Shown piece after piece: positions 1-10,810 of a stretch of 64,000 nucleotides of DNA. The stretch spans positions 5,704,001 through 5,768,000 of the forward strand of contig NZ_VIWU01000001.1 of the NCBI RefSeq assembly GCF_007994075.1, in the 5' to 3' direction. The notes beneath the pieces were generated by a model, which was not told the DNA's origin, searched no databases, and worked only from the letters and a program-made list of their open reading frames with translations. This DNA is from Pseudonocardia hierapolitana (GTDB lineage Bacteria; Actinomycetota; Actinomycetes; Mycobacteriales; Pseudonocardiaceae). The first letter of the stretch is position 1. Each line of letters opens with the position of its first letter. A program made the translations under genes and the position numbers.

Positions 1-2
1 GG

Positions 3-1232
3 GAGGTGGCCGAGGCCGCCAGGGCAGCGCCGCCGGCCTCGCGGCCGCCACGGCCGATCGACGTGCTCCTGGACGGGCTGGTGGCGCGGTTCACCGAGGG
101 CCACGTCGCGGGTGCGCCGCTTCTGAAGCGGGCGCTGCAGGCGTTCCGGCAGGATTCCCGACCCGACGAGGACGACTTCATACGCTGGTACTGGCTGGCG
201 TGGTTCGTCGCGGGCGACATGTGGGACGACGAGACGTCGTACGAGCTGACCACGCGCGCGGTCCGGCTGGCTCGCGAGGCCGGGGCGCTCAACGTCCTCC
301 CCCTGGCCCTGACCCACCGTGCTGCCGTGCACCTGCACGCCGGAGAGTTTGCTGCGGCCTCGGAGCTGATCGAGGAGTGCGACGCGCTCACGGAGGCCAC
401 CGGCCACGCACCCATGGGGTACTCCAAGCTGTCGCTCGTCGCCTGGCGCGGCGAGGCATCGGCGGCTTCGGTGCCGTTCCAGTCCGATGCCCAGGACGGG
501 ATCTCCTGGGGCGAGGGACGAGCCATCGGTGGGGTCGAGTACGTGCGGGCGGTGCTGTACAACGGTCTCGGTCGATACCAGGAGGCCCTGGCCAGCGCGA
601 AACGGGGGTGCGAGTTCGAGGATCTGGGGGTCTCCGGGTTCACACTCGTCGAGCTCGTCGAGGCCGGTGTTCGAGGTGATGCCCCCGAGGTGGCCGGTGC
701 TGCCATGCGACGACTCGAGGAGCGAACCGACGCCAGCGGAACGGACTGGGCCCTCGGCGTACGAGCCCGGTCGGCCGCGCTGCTGAGCGACGGCCGGTCC
801 GCGGACTCGCTGTACCGCGAGGCGATCGAGCGCCTCGAACGCACCCGCGTCAACGTCCACCTCGCCCGTGCTCATCTGGTGTACGGCGAATGGCTGCGCC
901 GGGAGAACCGGCGCGTCGACGCGCGTGCGCAACTCCGGACCGCCCACGAGATGTTGAGCGGTTTCGGCGCCGGGGCGTTCGCCGAGCGCGCTCGTCGTGA
1001 ACTCCAGGCCACCGGTGAGACGGTCCGTCGACGCTCGGCCGACGTGCGTGAGGTCCTCACCGCGCAGGAGGCCCAGATCGCCCGCCTCGCCGGCGAGGGG
1101 ATGACGAACTCCGAGATCGGCGCCGAACTGTTCATCAGCCCCCGCACCGTCGAATGGCACCTGCGCAAGGTGTTCACCAAGCTCGACGTCAGCTCGCGCA
1201 ACAAGCTACGCGGAGCGCTGACCCGCGCCTGA
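3..1232 (+). CDS. LuxR-family transcriptional regulator, C-terminal part (5' end outside window)
   Basis: The visible 400-odd residues are helical, TPR-like repeats rich in Ala, Leu and Glu, followed by a C-terminal LuxR/GerE helix-turn-helix over roughly the last 65 residues (the segment LTAQEAQIARLAGEGMTNSE, then ISPRTVEWHLRKVFTKL). This layout matches the C-terminal half of the large (about 900 aa) LuxR regulators that begin with an AAA/NTPase domain. The reading frame is open to the first base of the window. A GTG at 6 could serve as a start but has no room for a visible ribosome site, so I treat the gene as cut by the window edge. It would act as a DNA-binding activator; its ligand and targets cannot be read here. 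The universal stress gene 85 bp downstream may be a neighbour only. Confidence 0.8.
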   Translation, partial: EVAEAARAAPPASRPPRPIDVLLDGLVARFTEGHVAGAPLLKRALQAFRQDSRPDEDDFIRWYWLAWFVAGDMWDDETSYELTTRAVRLAREAGALNVLPLALTHRAAVHLHAGEFAAASELIEECDALTEATGHAPMGYSKLSLVAWRGEASAASVPFQSDAQDGISWGEGRAIGGVEYVRAVLYNGLGRYQEALASAKRGCEFEDLGVSGFTLVELVEAGVRGDAPEVAGAAMRRLEERTDASGTDWALGVRARSAALLSDGRSADSLYREAIERLERTRVNVHLARAHLVYGEWLRRENRRVDARAQLRTAHEMLSGFGAGAFAERARRELQATGETVRRRSADVREVLTAQEAQIARLAGEGMTNSEIGAELFISPRTVEWHLRKVFTKLDVSSRNKLRGALTRA

Positions 1233-1317
1233 TCGTAGGTTGTCACGCAATGGCGCTCCGTCTTGTCCACACTGGGGCGCCGAAACGAATCGGTCCCGGA
1301 GCGGACAGGAGCGTGCG

Positions 1318-2220
1318 ATGGAGGAAGCGCGAGAGCGAGGGCTGCCGGTCGTCGTCGGCATCGACGGGTCGCCTTCGGCGCTCGAGGCCGCCCGCTGGGC
1401 GGCGCGCGAAGCCGCGCGTCGCCGGACCGGCCTGCGCTTGATCAGCGCATTCGGCTGGCTCGAGACGAGGCACCTCCACAGCGGGGGACTCGGTGTTCGC
1501 TACCGCGAGACGATGTTGGAGCGCACCCGCGAGGAGGTCTCGGCGGCCGCAGCGGCCGCAGCGGAGGCCGCTCCCGGCGTCGAGATCTCCGAGCGTGTCG
1601 TCGACGGCTTCCCGGTGCCGCTGCTGCTCGCCGCGTCGCGCCGGGCGGGCCTGGTCGTCCTCGGTGATCGCGGGCTCGGCGGGTTCACGTCCCTGCTCGT
1701 CGGTTCGGTGGCCATCGGGCTGGCCGCGGGGGCGGCGTGCCCGGTCGTGGTCGTTCGTGGTGAACGGTCGTCCGAGGCGGGCCCGGTCGTGGTCGGCGTC
1801 GACGGCTCGGAGATCAGCGACATGGCGTTGGGCTTCGCCTTCGAGACGGCAGCGCGGCGCGAGGTGCCCCTTGTGGCGGTGCACGCCTGGACCGACAGCG
1901 TGCTCGAGGCCGCCGTGGCGCCGCTGCTGGATTGGGACGCCATCGAGGCGGACGAGCATCGCGTGCTCGCCGAGCGCTTGGCGGGGTGGGGAGGGAAGTA
2001 CCCCGATGTCGAGGTGCGCCGGGTGGTCGTACAGGACCGGCCCGCGCACGCGTTGATCGAGCAGGCGAGCGCCGATGGCGCTCAGCTCGTGGTCGTCGGC
2101 TCGCACGGGAGGGGCAGTGCGGCGGGCCTCGTGCTCGGGTCGGTCAGTCACGCGGTGCTGCACCACTCACCGTGCCCGGTCGCGGTCGTCCGGTCCGAGC
2201 GGAGTGCCGCTGGGCGGTGA
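1318..2220 (+). CDS. Universal stress protein, two tandem Usp domains
   Basis: This 300-aa protein has two Usp repeats of about 145 residues. Each begins with VVVGIDGS or VVVGVDGS and ends with the ATP-binding loop G-x2-G-x9-G-S (GDRGLGGFTSLLVGS and GSHGRGSAAGLVLGS), so both halves should bind nucleotide, as in mycobacterial tandem Usp proteins. I chose the ATG at 1318 because an AGGAG-like site (about 1307-1311) precedes it and the first Usp strand starts a few residues later; the longer in-frame extension to 1240 has no family support. It is a cytoplasmic stress or dormancy protein of unknown specific partner. It appears to be transcribed alone or together with the aminotransferase that follows after 25 bp. 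Confidence 0.9.
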   Translation: MEEARERGLPVVVGIDGSPSALEAARWAAREAARRRTGLRLISAFGWLETRHLHSGGLGVRYRETMLERTREEVSAAAAAAAEAAPGVEISERVVDGFPVPLLLAASRRAGLVVLGDRGLGGFTSLLVGSVAIGLAAGAACPVVVVRGERSSEAGPVVVGVDGSEISDMALGFAFETAARREVPLVAVHAWTDSVLEAAVAPLLDWDAIEADEHRVLAERLAGWGGKYPDVEVRRVVVQDRPAHALIEQASADGAQLVVVGSHGRGSAAGLVLGSVSHAVLHHSPCPVAVVRSERSAAGR

Positions 2221-2239
2221 CGCCCCGCCTGCGGTATGA

Positions 2240-4633
<2,394 letters not shown>

Positions 4634-4637
<4 letters not shown>

Positions 4638-5176
4638 GCCTCGACCCCCAGTTGCGCGAGGATGCGCGGGAGCATCGCGCTCACGCGCTCGCGCACCTCG
4701 TCCCGCGAGAGGCTCGCCACCGGGTGCTCCGTCACGACGTACGGAAAGCCGGGGAAGCCGTACGAGCGCGCCATCGCGTCAGCGGCGAGGCGGAACGGTT
4801 CGGTGCAGATGCTGACGGCCGGAATGCCGGCACGCTCCAGCAGGATCCCGTCGGCCAGACTGGCCGCGCTGCACGAGCCTCAATCACCGACCGCCGTGAC
4901 GGCGAAGTTGCAGGTGGCGACGATGCGCTCGACCTGGGTCTGCTCCACGGGCGTGCCGAAGTAGCCCTTGGTGAACACCTTCACGTCCTGCAGCCGGAAC
5001 CGCTCGCCGAGCTGCCTGCCGACCTCCTCGAGCAGCAGGGCCGCGTTCGGCTTGCCGTTGTCCAGCAGGCCGAGGGTCGCCCCGTGCAGGGTGGTGAGCC
5101 GCGGGGAGAGGGAGCGGTCCTCGATACCTTCCACCGCGCCCGTCGGGTCCAGGAACACGCTCGCCCAGTCGGTCAC
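4634..5176 (-). CDS. UGSC-family selenoprotein (in-frame UGA read as selenocysteine)
   Basis: Two open stretches in the same frame are separated only by a TGA at 4880-4882. Read as selenocysteine, this gives one 180-aa protein with the motif Asp-Sec-Gly-Ser-Cys (Sec99, Cys102), the defining UGSC motif of a selenoprotein family first reported from marine metagenomes. The 81 codons after the UGA are intact, conserved-looking (CSAASLADG, GIPAVSICTEPF, YGFPGFPYVV) and end in an ATGA overlap with the partner gene. A hairpin with a GU-containing loop lies just after the UGA. I chose the GTG at 5176, 5 nt after GGAGG; a GTG at 5182 is the alternative. The Sec/Cys pair suggests a redox or peroxidase-like thiol chemistry, but the reaction is unknown. 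Automated annotation would truncate it at the UGA or call a pseudogene. Confidence 0.85.
4849..4882 (-). promoter_or_regulatory. UGA(Sec) codon with putative bacterial SECIS hairpin
   Basis: Downstream of the UGA (4880-4882) there are 19 nt up to a GUC apical loop (4858-4860), closed by GGCCA/UGGCC (4861-4865 with 4853-4857). The stem extends by three more pairs around one bulged A, to about 4849 and 4868. Bacterial SECIS elements require a small loop starting with GU about 16-37 nt after the UGA, where SelB binds. As I recall the E. coli fdhF element, its loop GU lies at the same +20/+21 position. No computed fold is available; this is a hand alignment. Confidence 0.7.
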
Positions 5177-5270
5177 GGCCACCTCCGAGTTCTCCCGGTA
5201 CGGCGACGGTATCCAGCGGGAGCGGCGCCGTCGTCGGTCGGGAGTGCACCTGGGAACGCGTCATTTGCCG

Positions 5271-6110
5271 CTAGCGCCGCGCGTACACGCGCACCCAGTC
5301 GACCTCGAGGCTGACCTCGGCGGGTGTGGTCTCGTCCGGCGCGAGGATCCACTCCTCGAACGGGCCCATGTCGAGCTGGATCGCCAGGTGCATGGAACTC
5401 GTCGGGATCACGTTGCGGTCGGTGGTCTCGAACTGCTTGACGCCGTCGACGTACCACGTGATCCGGTTGGGCAGCCAGTCCATCGCGAACGTGTGCCACT
5501 GGCTGAAGTCGCCGGCCACCTTGTTGCCCGCGAGCTTGTTCTGGGCCGAGTAGTGGATCACGAAGTGGGCCTGCGACCGGTCCTCCCGCGGCACCTCCAT
5601 CATGTCCAGCTCGCCATCGGCCTCCTTGTCCAGGGAATCCGGCCACAGCAGGATCGCCGAGCCCCGGCCGCGGCCCTTGTCCGTGCGGGCGCGGAACTCC
5701 CAACGCCCGTACCTCTGGCTGCGCTCGTGGTTCATGCCGCCGGACACGTTGCCGCGGGCGGTGATGCGCAGCATGCCGTCCTCGACGGTGATGGCCTCGG
5801 GGCGGCGAAAGCCGTTGCCGAACCCGCCCACGGAGTTGTAGCGGTTCCACACGGTCGGATCGAGCCGCGTCCCGTCGAAGTCGTCGCTGAACACCAGCCG
5901 CCACTCGTCCCCGGCGGTCCCGGGATGCCGGCTGCCCGGGCTGCGCGCGTCGTCGATCAGCGGGGCGGGGACGGCGGTCGGTGCGGGAGATGGCGCCGGC
6001 AGCGCCTCGAACAGGTCCGGCTCACCGGTCACGGGGCTCCCGCAACCGGCCACCAGGACAGCGACGGCACCGAGCAGCGCACAGCAGACGCGCCGCGGGA
6101 ACCGGGACAT
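5271..6110 (-). CDS. Secreted lipoprotein glycoside hydrolase, family GH16
   Basis: The protein has 279 aa. Residues 1-23 form a lipoprotein signal (RR near the start, hydrophobic core, lipobox LVAG-Cys23), followed by a Pro/Ala-rich linker to about residue 65 and a GH16 beta-jelly-roll domain. The catalytic signature E-L-D-M-M-E is visible, with Glu167 as nucleophile, Asp169 and Glu172 as acid/base. GH16 enzymes cut beta-1,3/1,4-glucans and related polysaccharides such as laminarin or lichenin; the exact substrate cannot be read. The ATG start has a GGAGG site 6 nt upstream. It stands alone between the UGSC operon and an LLM oxidoreductase, all on the minus strand. It would be anchored outside the cell membrane. 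Confidence 0.88.
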   Translation of the reverse strand: MSRFPRRVCCALLGAVAVLVAGCGSPVTGEPDLFEALPAPSPAPTAVPAPLIDDARSPGSRHPGTAGDEWRLVFSDDFDGTRLDPTVWNRYNSVGGFGNGFRRPEAITVEDGMLRITARGNVSGGMNHERSQRYGRWEFRARTDKGRGRGSAILLWPDSLDKEADGELDMMEVPREDRSQAHFVIHYSAQNKLAGNKVAGDFSQWHTFAMDWLPNRITWYVDGVKQFETTDRNVIPTSSMHLAIQLDMGPFEEWILAPDETTPAEVSLEVDWVRVYARR

Positions 6111-6215
6111 CCAGCCTCCTCGACGTGCACGCCGGAGGGGGAGTCACGGGGAGCGCCGGCGCGCAGGGCGACGATAGCGAACCGGACGAAAAGGGATATA
6201 TCGGGTGTCGCTCGC

Positions 6216-7067
6216 TCAGGTCAGCGGCGCCACCGCATCGGCGAGGGGTCGGAGGACGTCCGGCGTGGCGTCCAGCGGGAGGTTGAGGACGATCAGGTCG
6301 ACGCCCGCCGCGGTGAAGTCCTCGATCTGCCCGAGCGCCGCTTCGAGGGCCTGCTCCAGCGGGACGTCACCGTCGATCCGGACGTTCACCGAGCAGGTGA
6401 TCTCGGCGGGGTCGCGGCCGACCTCGGCGCAGCGGGTGACGAGCGTGTCCTTCAGCGGGCGCCACTCGTCGGCGTCGGTGACGATGACGTTCCACGCCTG
6501 CGCCCAGCGGGCGACGGCGCCGAGGGTGCGGCGCGGACCGCGGCCGCCGATCGTGATCGGCGGATGCGGGCGCTGCACCGGCTTGGGTTCGCAGCGGGCC
6601 TCGGTGAGCGTGACGTAGCTGCCCTTGAACGTCGTGACGGGGTCGCGCAGCAGCCCGACCATCGCCTCGACCCCCTCGTCGAACCGGTCGAACCGCTCCC
6701 GCATCGGGGGCAGCGGGATTCCGTACGCGTCGCATTCCTGCTGGTTCCAGCCGGCGCCCACGCCCAGTTCGAGGCGTCCGCCCGAGATGACGTCGACGGT
6801 GGCGGCCATGTTCGCCAGCACGGCCGGATGGCGGTAGATCATGCCGGTGACCTGACAGCCGACGCGGATCCGGCGGGTGGCCTGGGCCAGTGCGGCGAGC
6901 GTCGTCCAGCCCTCCAGGTTCGGGCCGGCGAGGTCGCCGCTGAGCGGGTAGAAGTGGTCCCAGTTCCAGGCCGACTCGAAGACGTCGAACTCGTCGGCGG
7001 CCACCCAGACGTCGCGCATGCGTTCCCAGGTCGTGTGCTCGGGCCGTGTCTTGATCGCGAAGCGCAT
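6216..7067 (-). CDS. LLM-class (probably F420-dependent) oxidoreductase
   Basis: This 283-aa protein has a luciferase-like TIM-barrel pattern: an N-terminal MRFAIKTRPEHTTWERM strand, the conserved WNWDHFYPL segment, GCQVTGMIYRHPAVLANMAATVDVIS and the signature GRLELGVGAGWN. The family uses F420H2 or FMN in actinobacteria; the sequence resembles F420-dependent members, but the cofactor is inferred. I placed the start at the ATG at 7067, where the first barrel strand begins. The open frame runs 28 residues further upstream but that part does not look like the family. No clear ribosome site is seen, so a leaderless transcript is possible. The substrate is unknown and there is no evident operon partner. 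Confidence 0.8.
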   Translation of the reverse strand: MRFAIKTRPEHTTWERMRDVWVAADEFDVFESAWNWDHFYPLSGDLAGPNLEGWTTLAALAQATRRIRVGCQVTGMIYRHPAVLANMAATVDVISGGRLELGVGAGWNQQECDAYGIPLPPMRERFDRFDEGVEAMVGLLRDPVTTFKGSYVTLTEARCEPKPVQRPHPPITIGGRGPRRTLGAVARWAQAWNVIVTDADEWRPLKDTLVTRCAEVGRDPAEITCSVNVRIDGDVPLEQALEAALGQIEDFTAAGVDLIVLNLPLDATPDVLRPLADAVAPLT

Positions 7068-7363
7068 GTCGCGACCGTAGGCCGGGGCCGGGCGGCACGC
7101 CATGGTCCGGACGGGTTCACGCAGCGTCATCGGAGACGACGTCATCGTCACGGATGCGTGATCGGCGACTCTGCCGGGCTCACTCGATCGGGCGGCTTGT
7201 GTCGCATTTCGTGATGAATTCTCGGTGCGGATAGCGCGACCGGATCAATAATCGGGTAACGAGATCGGCGAGAGCGCCGGTGAGCTCGGTTTCTTCGTGG
7301 GAGGAGTTCATCCGACCGCCGGCCGCCGCCGATCCGGGAGGGCGGGAAGAGGGAGACCCGATC

Positions 7364-7585
7364 ATGATCACGCTGCTCGTCACCGCCAGCGGTGCGAAGA
7401 TCACGCCGTTGATCGGGTTCATGATCACCGGGTTCGAATGCCTCTCGCTCGGCGCGGTCGTCCTCCGCATCACGGATGCGATCCGCCGGCCGCGGCTCGC
7501 GGACCTCGCGGCGCAGCGTCGTGAGCGCTGGGAGGCGGTGCATCCCGTCCTGGCGGGCGACGGCGTCGAGCAGGACGACGACTGA
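7364..7585 (+). CDS. Small single-span membrane protein (73 aa)
   Basis: This 73-aa product has one hydrophobic segment (about residues 14-33) followed by a basic, then acidic, tail (ending GVEQDDD). A purine-rich site AGAGGGAG lies about 10 nt before the ATG at 7364. An overlapping minus-strand frame (7180-7473) has Ser/Arg-rich, unstructured composition, so the plus-strand reading is favoured. It belongs to no family I recognise and its role cannot be stated. The 296 bp upstream (7068-7363) is comparatively AT-rich around 7215-7260 and could hold its promoter. Confidence 0.45.
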   Translation: MITLLVTASGAKITPLIGFMITGFECLSLGAVVLRITDAIRRPRLADLAAQRRERWEAVHPVLAGDGVEQDDD

Positions 7586-7605
7586 CGCGGGTCCCTCGTC
7601 GCGCC

Positions 7606-7626
7606 TTGACCTGGAGCGCGCTCCAG
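7606..7626 (+). promoter_or_regulatory. MerR-type operator/promoter before the truncated aldo/keto reductase
   Basis: The -35-like TTGACC is followed directly by the perfect palindrome CTGGAGCGCGCTCCAG (7611-7626), which fills the long spacer typical of MerR-regulated promoters. The reductase ATG lies 18 nt after the palindrome. The site is intact although both the gene it serves and its likely regulator are broken. Confidence 0.75.
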
Positions 7627-7643
7627 GGTGGAGCCTCGCAGTC

Positions 7644-8045
7644 ATGAGTGGATCGATCATGGCTCGCAGCGTGGGGGAGTGGCGCGTTCCGGCGCTCGGA
7701 ATCGGGACCTGGGCGCTGGGTGGTGACTGGGAGTTCGAGGGACGGTCGGCGGGCTGGGGCCCCGTGGACGACGACGAGTCGGTGGCGGCCGTTCGCGCCG
7801 CGTACGACGGCGGTGTGCGGTTCGTCGACACGGCGGACGTCTACGGGTGCGGGCACGCCGAGCGGGTCGTCGGCCGGGCGATCGCCCCGTTCCGCGACGA
7901 CGTGGTGCTCGCGACCAAGGTCGGGCTGGTGTTCGACGAGGTCACGAGGACGGGCGCGGGCAGTGACCTGTCCGCAGCGCACGTCCGCAAGGCGTGCGAC
8001 GAGAGCCTGCGCCGGCTCGGGGTGGACCACATCGACGTCTACGCG
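7644..8045 (+). pseudogene. Aldo/keto reductase, N-terminal fragment
   Basis: About 134 residues of an aldo/keto reductase are clear: the strand VPALGIGTWALGG, the catalytic Asp/Tyr region FVDTADVYGCGHAERVVG, the active-site lysine in LATKVG, and LRRLGVDHIDVY. The family then continues with a conserved His and about 180 more residues, but here the sequence changes abruptly after DVYA. What follows, in a different frame, is the end of a MerR regulator. The remaining open frame downstream is unrelated and overlaps the minus-strand HNH gene. The gene has lost half its barrel and should be inactive. The cause is most simply a deletion between two co-directional neighbours. Confidence 0.8.
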
Positions 8046-8262
8046 CGACACGGGCATGAGGATGGCCGACCTGCGCCGGTTCGTGTCGATCGACGGCGAC
8101 CACGAACCGGCCCGCAGGCGGGAGCTGCTGGAGGCGCACCGAGCCGCCGTGCTGGAACGCATCGAGCGCACCCACCGCGAGCTGGAGGTGCTCGACGGCA
8201 AGATCGCGGCGTACCGGGAGATGGAGGAGCGGGCGGCTCATCCGGCTCAGGTCAGTTCGTGA
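8044..8262 (+). pseudogene. MerR-family regulator, C-terminal remnant
   Basis: The frame offset by one base from the reductase reads RDTGMRMADLRRF and then a long amphipathic helix (ELLEAHRAAVLERIERTHRE, LDGKIAAYREMEERA) to a stop at 8262. This is the usual second half of an actinobacterial MerR activator: the end of the DNA-binding domain followed by the dimerisation coiled coil. The winged-helix start is missing. The remnant is fused to the aldo/keto reductase at about 8043-8046. A MerR operator survives at 7606-7626, which suggests that this regulator once controlled the reductase. Confidence 0.75.
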
Positions 8263-8474
8263 CGGCTGGTGGCGGCGGCTCTTCCGCATCCGCCTGGTCG
8301 GCGTCCACCGCGTCCGGGCTGTCGTCCCGTCCGGAGGCGGATGCCCCGCCATCAGGCCGGACCTCAGGGGGAGCGGTCATCGTCGGTTCGGCGTCCTGGT
8401 CGTGCTCGGCGCGGGCGTCCACCGGCTCGTTCCGCTGCTCAGGCATCTCCCGGACGTACCCCGGTGTGCCGGTT

Positions 8475-10139
8475 TCAGGCCGTGGCGACGGACTCGTTCG
8501 AGGTGTCGCGGGTTCGGCGCGCCCGCCGTCCCGTGGGGTGACGACGCTCGGATCTCGGGTGTCCGGGTGGTGGGGGTGCGGTGCTGCGGTAGCTGTGCCC
8601 GGTCGGTGTGGTGATCCGCAGCGTGTGCCGCGGTCCGGGCTCGGGTCGGACTTTCCAGCCGGGTGCTTGGCGGGCGTAGTTGCATTGGGCGCAGGTGCCG
8701 TTGCCGTTGTCCGCCGAGGTGGCCCCGTCCTGGTGGTGGGGTAGGGCGTGGTCGATGTGGCGGATCGGGGCGTCGCACCATGGGGTGGTGCAGTACTGGC
8801 CGCGGATCTCGATGAACCGGGCCAGCCCGGCCGGGAACACCCGCCGGGTCGAGTCCATCCCGACCAGCCGCCCGCTGTCGGGCCTGCTGTAGAGCCGCCG
8901 CAGCCAGGCGGTCTCGGTTTCGGCGGCGGAGACGGCGAGTCGGCGGGCCAGGCCGGCCGGGATCGGCCCGTACCCGGCCAGCTGCGCCGGCTGCTCACTG
9001 CCGTCGCCGTCGCCTTGACCTTCGCCGAGCAGGGTCCGGTCGGTCATGATCAGGTGGATCTCCACCGGCACCCCGTCCGCGGTGGCCTGCCCGGTGACGC
9101 GTTGCACGAGGGTGTCGGCCATCAGCTGGCCGCGGGTGCGCCCGTCCCCGGCCGCGATCGCGGTGTCCGCGGCTTTGCGCAGGGCGGCGTGGACGGCGAC
9201 CCCGTGGGCGACGGGGAGCAGCGCGGTGACCCGGGCCATGACGTCCGGGGCCGGCCGGGAGGTGACCCGGCGTTCCGATTCGGCCTTCGCGCGGCGCCGG
9301 GTGTAGCCGGCCGGGTCGAGCCGGTAGGCGATCTTGCGGATCTCGCCGGTCAACCGCCGGTCCCCCCACCCGTGCAGCCCGGTGGGGTCGGCGCACAGGT
9401 GGGCGTCGACGAGCTGGCGGTGCTCTCGGGATAGGAAGATTGTTTCTTGGGCGAGCAGGCCGGCCCGCCATTCGGAGATCGCACCGTGTGCGAGGGCGGT
9501 GAGGGTGTGGGGCATCTCGGCGACCAGGACCTTGGCCAGGCCGAGGTGCCGGCTGCCGCGGTAGGGGGATTCTTGGCGGGCCAGCGCCACCTGCGCGGCC
9601 ACCCCGCGGCCCTGCCGCTGCGCCGGCAGCCCGGTGGCGGCGTGCCCGGCCCGCATGGAAGTGTCCAGGTCGACGGCGATCCGGGCCTGGGCGGCCGCGG
9701 CGGCCGACTTCAACCGTTCCAGGGCCCGCAGTTGCTCGATCCGTTCGGTGTCGGGGACGTCCCGGTCGAACCGGGCCAGCCGATCGACCCAGGCGTTGAT
9801 CGCTGCGGAGTTCAGCAGGTCATCCGGTAGCGCGTCTGACAGCGCGCCCGGCACGGCGTCCGGCGACACCTCCGGTGACGCGTCGGACGGCGCGTCCGGC
9901 CCGGCGCCCGGCGGCACATCGGGCAGCGCGTCCGGCAAGACGTCCGGCGACACTGCCGGCACGGTGTCGGGCACGGTGTCGGGCACGGTGGCGGGCAAGG
10001 TGTCGGGCAAGGCCTCCCAGGTGGGGACGACTGGCGGATCCGGCGCGGCGACCGGCCGCGCGCCCGACACCGGAGTTGGCGGGATGTCTGGCGGGTCGGC
10101 TGCGGTTTCGAGTAGTGCCCCGGTCAGCATGGTACGCAT
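8475..10139 (-). CDS. DUF222 / 13E12-family protein with C-terminal HNH endonuclease domain
   Basis: This 554-aa protein starts from the ATG at 10139 (the open frame continues to 10499 without family features). Residues 20-95 are a low-complexity tract of P-D-x-[LV]-P units. A DUF222 helical domain follows. The C-terminal HNH motif is visible as GQYCTTPWCDAP, then HIDHALPHHQDGATSADNGN, then GTCAQCNYARQAPGW, with paired Cys for zinc and the His-His catalytic pair. Such 13E12 genes are multi-copy in actinomycetes and are thought to be mobile or selfish; their activity is mostly untested. The gene sits beside deletion-scarred genes and inverted repeats. The 8263-8474 stretch past its stop holds no supported gene. 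Confidence 0.85.
   Translation of the reverse strand: MRTMLTGALLETAADPPDIPPTPVSGARPVAAPDPPVVPTWEALPDTLPATVPDTVPDTVPAVSPDVLPDALPDVPPGAGPDAPSDASPEVSPDAVPGALSDALPDDLLNSAAINAWVDRLARFDRDVPDTERIEQLRALERLKSAAAAAQARIAVDLDTSMRAGHAATGLPAQRQGRGVAAQVALARQESPYRGSRHLGLAKVLVAEMPHTLTALAHGAISEWRAGLLAQETIFLSREHRQLVDAHLCADPTGLHGWGDRRLTGEIRKIAYRLDPAGYTRRRAKAESERRVTSRPAPDVMARVTALLPVAHGVAVHAALRKAADTAIAAGDGRTRGQLMADTLVQRVTGQATADGVPVEIHLIMTDRTLLGEGQGDGDGSEQPAQLAGYGPIPAGLARRLAVSAAETETAWLRRLYSRPDSGRLVGMDSTRRVFPAGLARFIEIRGQYCTTPWCDAPIRHIDHALPHHQDGATSADNGNGTCAQCNYARQAPGWKVRPEPGPRHTLRITTPTGHSYRSTAPPPPGHPRSERRHPTGRRARRTRDTSNESVATA
9850..10020. repeat. Degenerate short tandem repeats coding P-D-x-x-P units
   Basis: Within the HNH gene, units of about 12-15 bp such as ggtgtcgggcac are repeated with drift (three near-identical copies at about 9962-9995). 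They encode the Pro/Asp-rich spacer before the DUF222 domain. Slippage could vary its length between strains. Confidence 0.6.
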
Positions 10140-10436
10140 TCTTTGCTGTCGGGTATTCGCCGGTGTCGCGGACGCTTCTCGGGTCTTCGCGTGAGGGCGG
10201 GGGTTGGTGGGGTTGGCGCGGTTTTCGACATGCCTCCAGTTTACGCGAACAGATGTTCGACTCGTAGGTCTTTTCGGGTGATCGAGGTGTTCACTATTGT
10301 GAACGCGGCTTGAGCGGGAGAACGTGTCCGGCCGGGTAGGTGGCCGGGTGAGAACTGCCGATTCCGTGGTTGCGTTGCCGTGGTGCTCGCCTTGCCTGCC
10401 GGGCCTGCGTGCGAGCCCGTCCGGTTGGGGAGCGCG

Positions 10437-10491
10437 GCAACTAGCGTGTGGTTGCGCTGCGAGGGAGGGGTCGGGACCACAGGCTAGTTGC
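10437..10491. repeat. Inverted repeat, 14 of 15 bp, 25-nt loop
   Basis: GCAACTAGCGTGTGG (10437-10451) pairs with CCACAGGCTAGTTGC (10477-10491) with one mismatch. It lies about 300 bp upstream of the HNH gene. It could be a terminator, or an element end of the sort often found beside 13E12 genes. Confidence 0.65.
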
Positions 10492-10754
10492 GTGGGCACC
10501 CGGCGGTGACGGTCTCGTCGGGAACCGCCGTGCCCTCCGTTCGGGGACGGCTGTCAACGCGACCACGTCATTCGGTGGTGATGCCAACCGGGCCAACAGG
10601 TCGAGGTGACGGCGCGGCGGACGGAATCGTCAGTGCACGGGGCCTGAAGCGGGAGCGATTGCCTGCGTGCCCGAGTCGGGAACGGCGCGCCCACCGGCAT
10701 GATCACCAGTTAGGCGCATTCTCTATTAGAAGGTCAGTCGGTTCCTACAATGGT

Positions 10755-10810
10755 GATCAAGGGCAAATGGTCGCTCCCGAAGATCGTTTGACAACCATCT
10801 CCCCTTGATC
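10755..10810. repeat. Inverted repeat GATCAAGGG/CCCTTGATC, 38-nt loop
   Basis: The two 9-bp arms (10755-10763 and 10802-10810) are perfect complements in an AT-richer stretch close to the end of peptidase E. A terminator or a protein-binding site is possible. Confidence 0.45.

Noticed and set aside
4880..5182. 100-aa gene ending at the TGA, taken at face value
   Set aside because: The frame continues for 82 codons with a conserved motif directly at the TGA and an ATGA overlap at its real end, so recoding explains it better than termination.
4968..7214. 748-codon open frame on the plus strand
   Set aside because: It is antisense to the GH16 and LLM genes, which show clear catalytic motifs, and it has low-complexity composition.
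7180..7473. 97-aa minus-strand gene
   Set aside because: Ser/Arg-rich composition and no ribosome site; the overlapping plus-strand small membrane protein is more gene-like.
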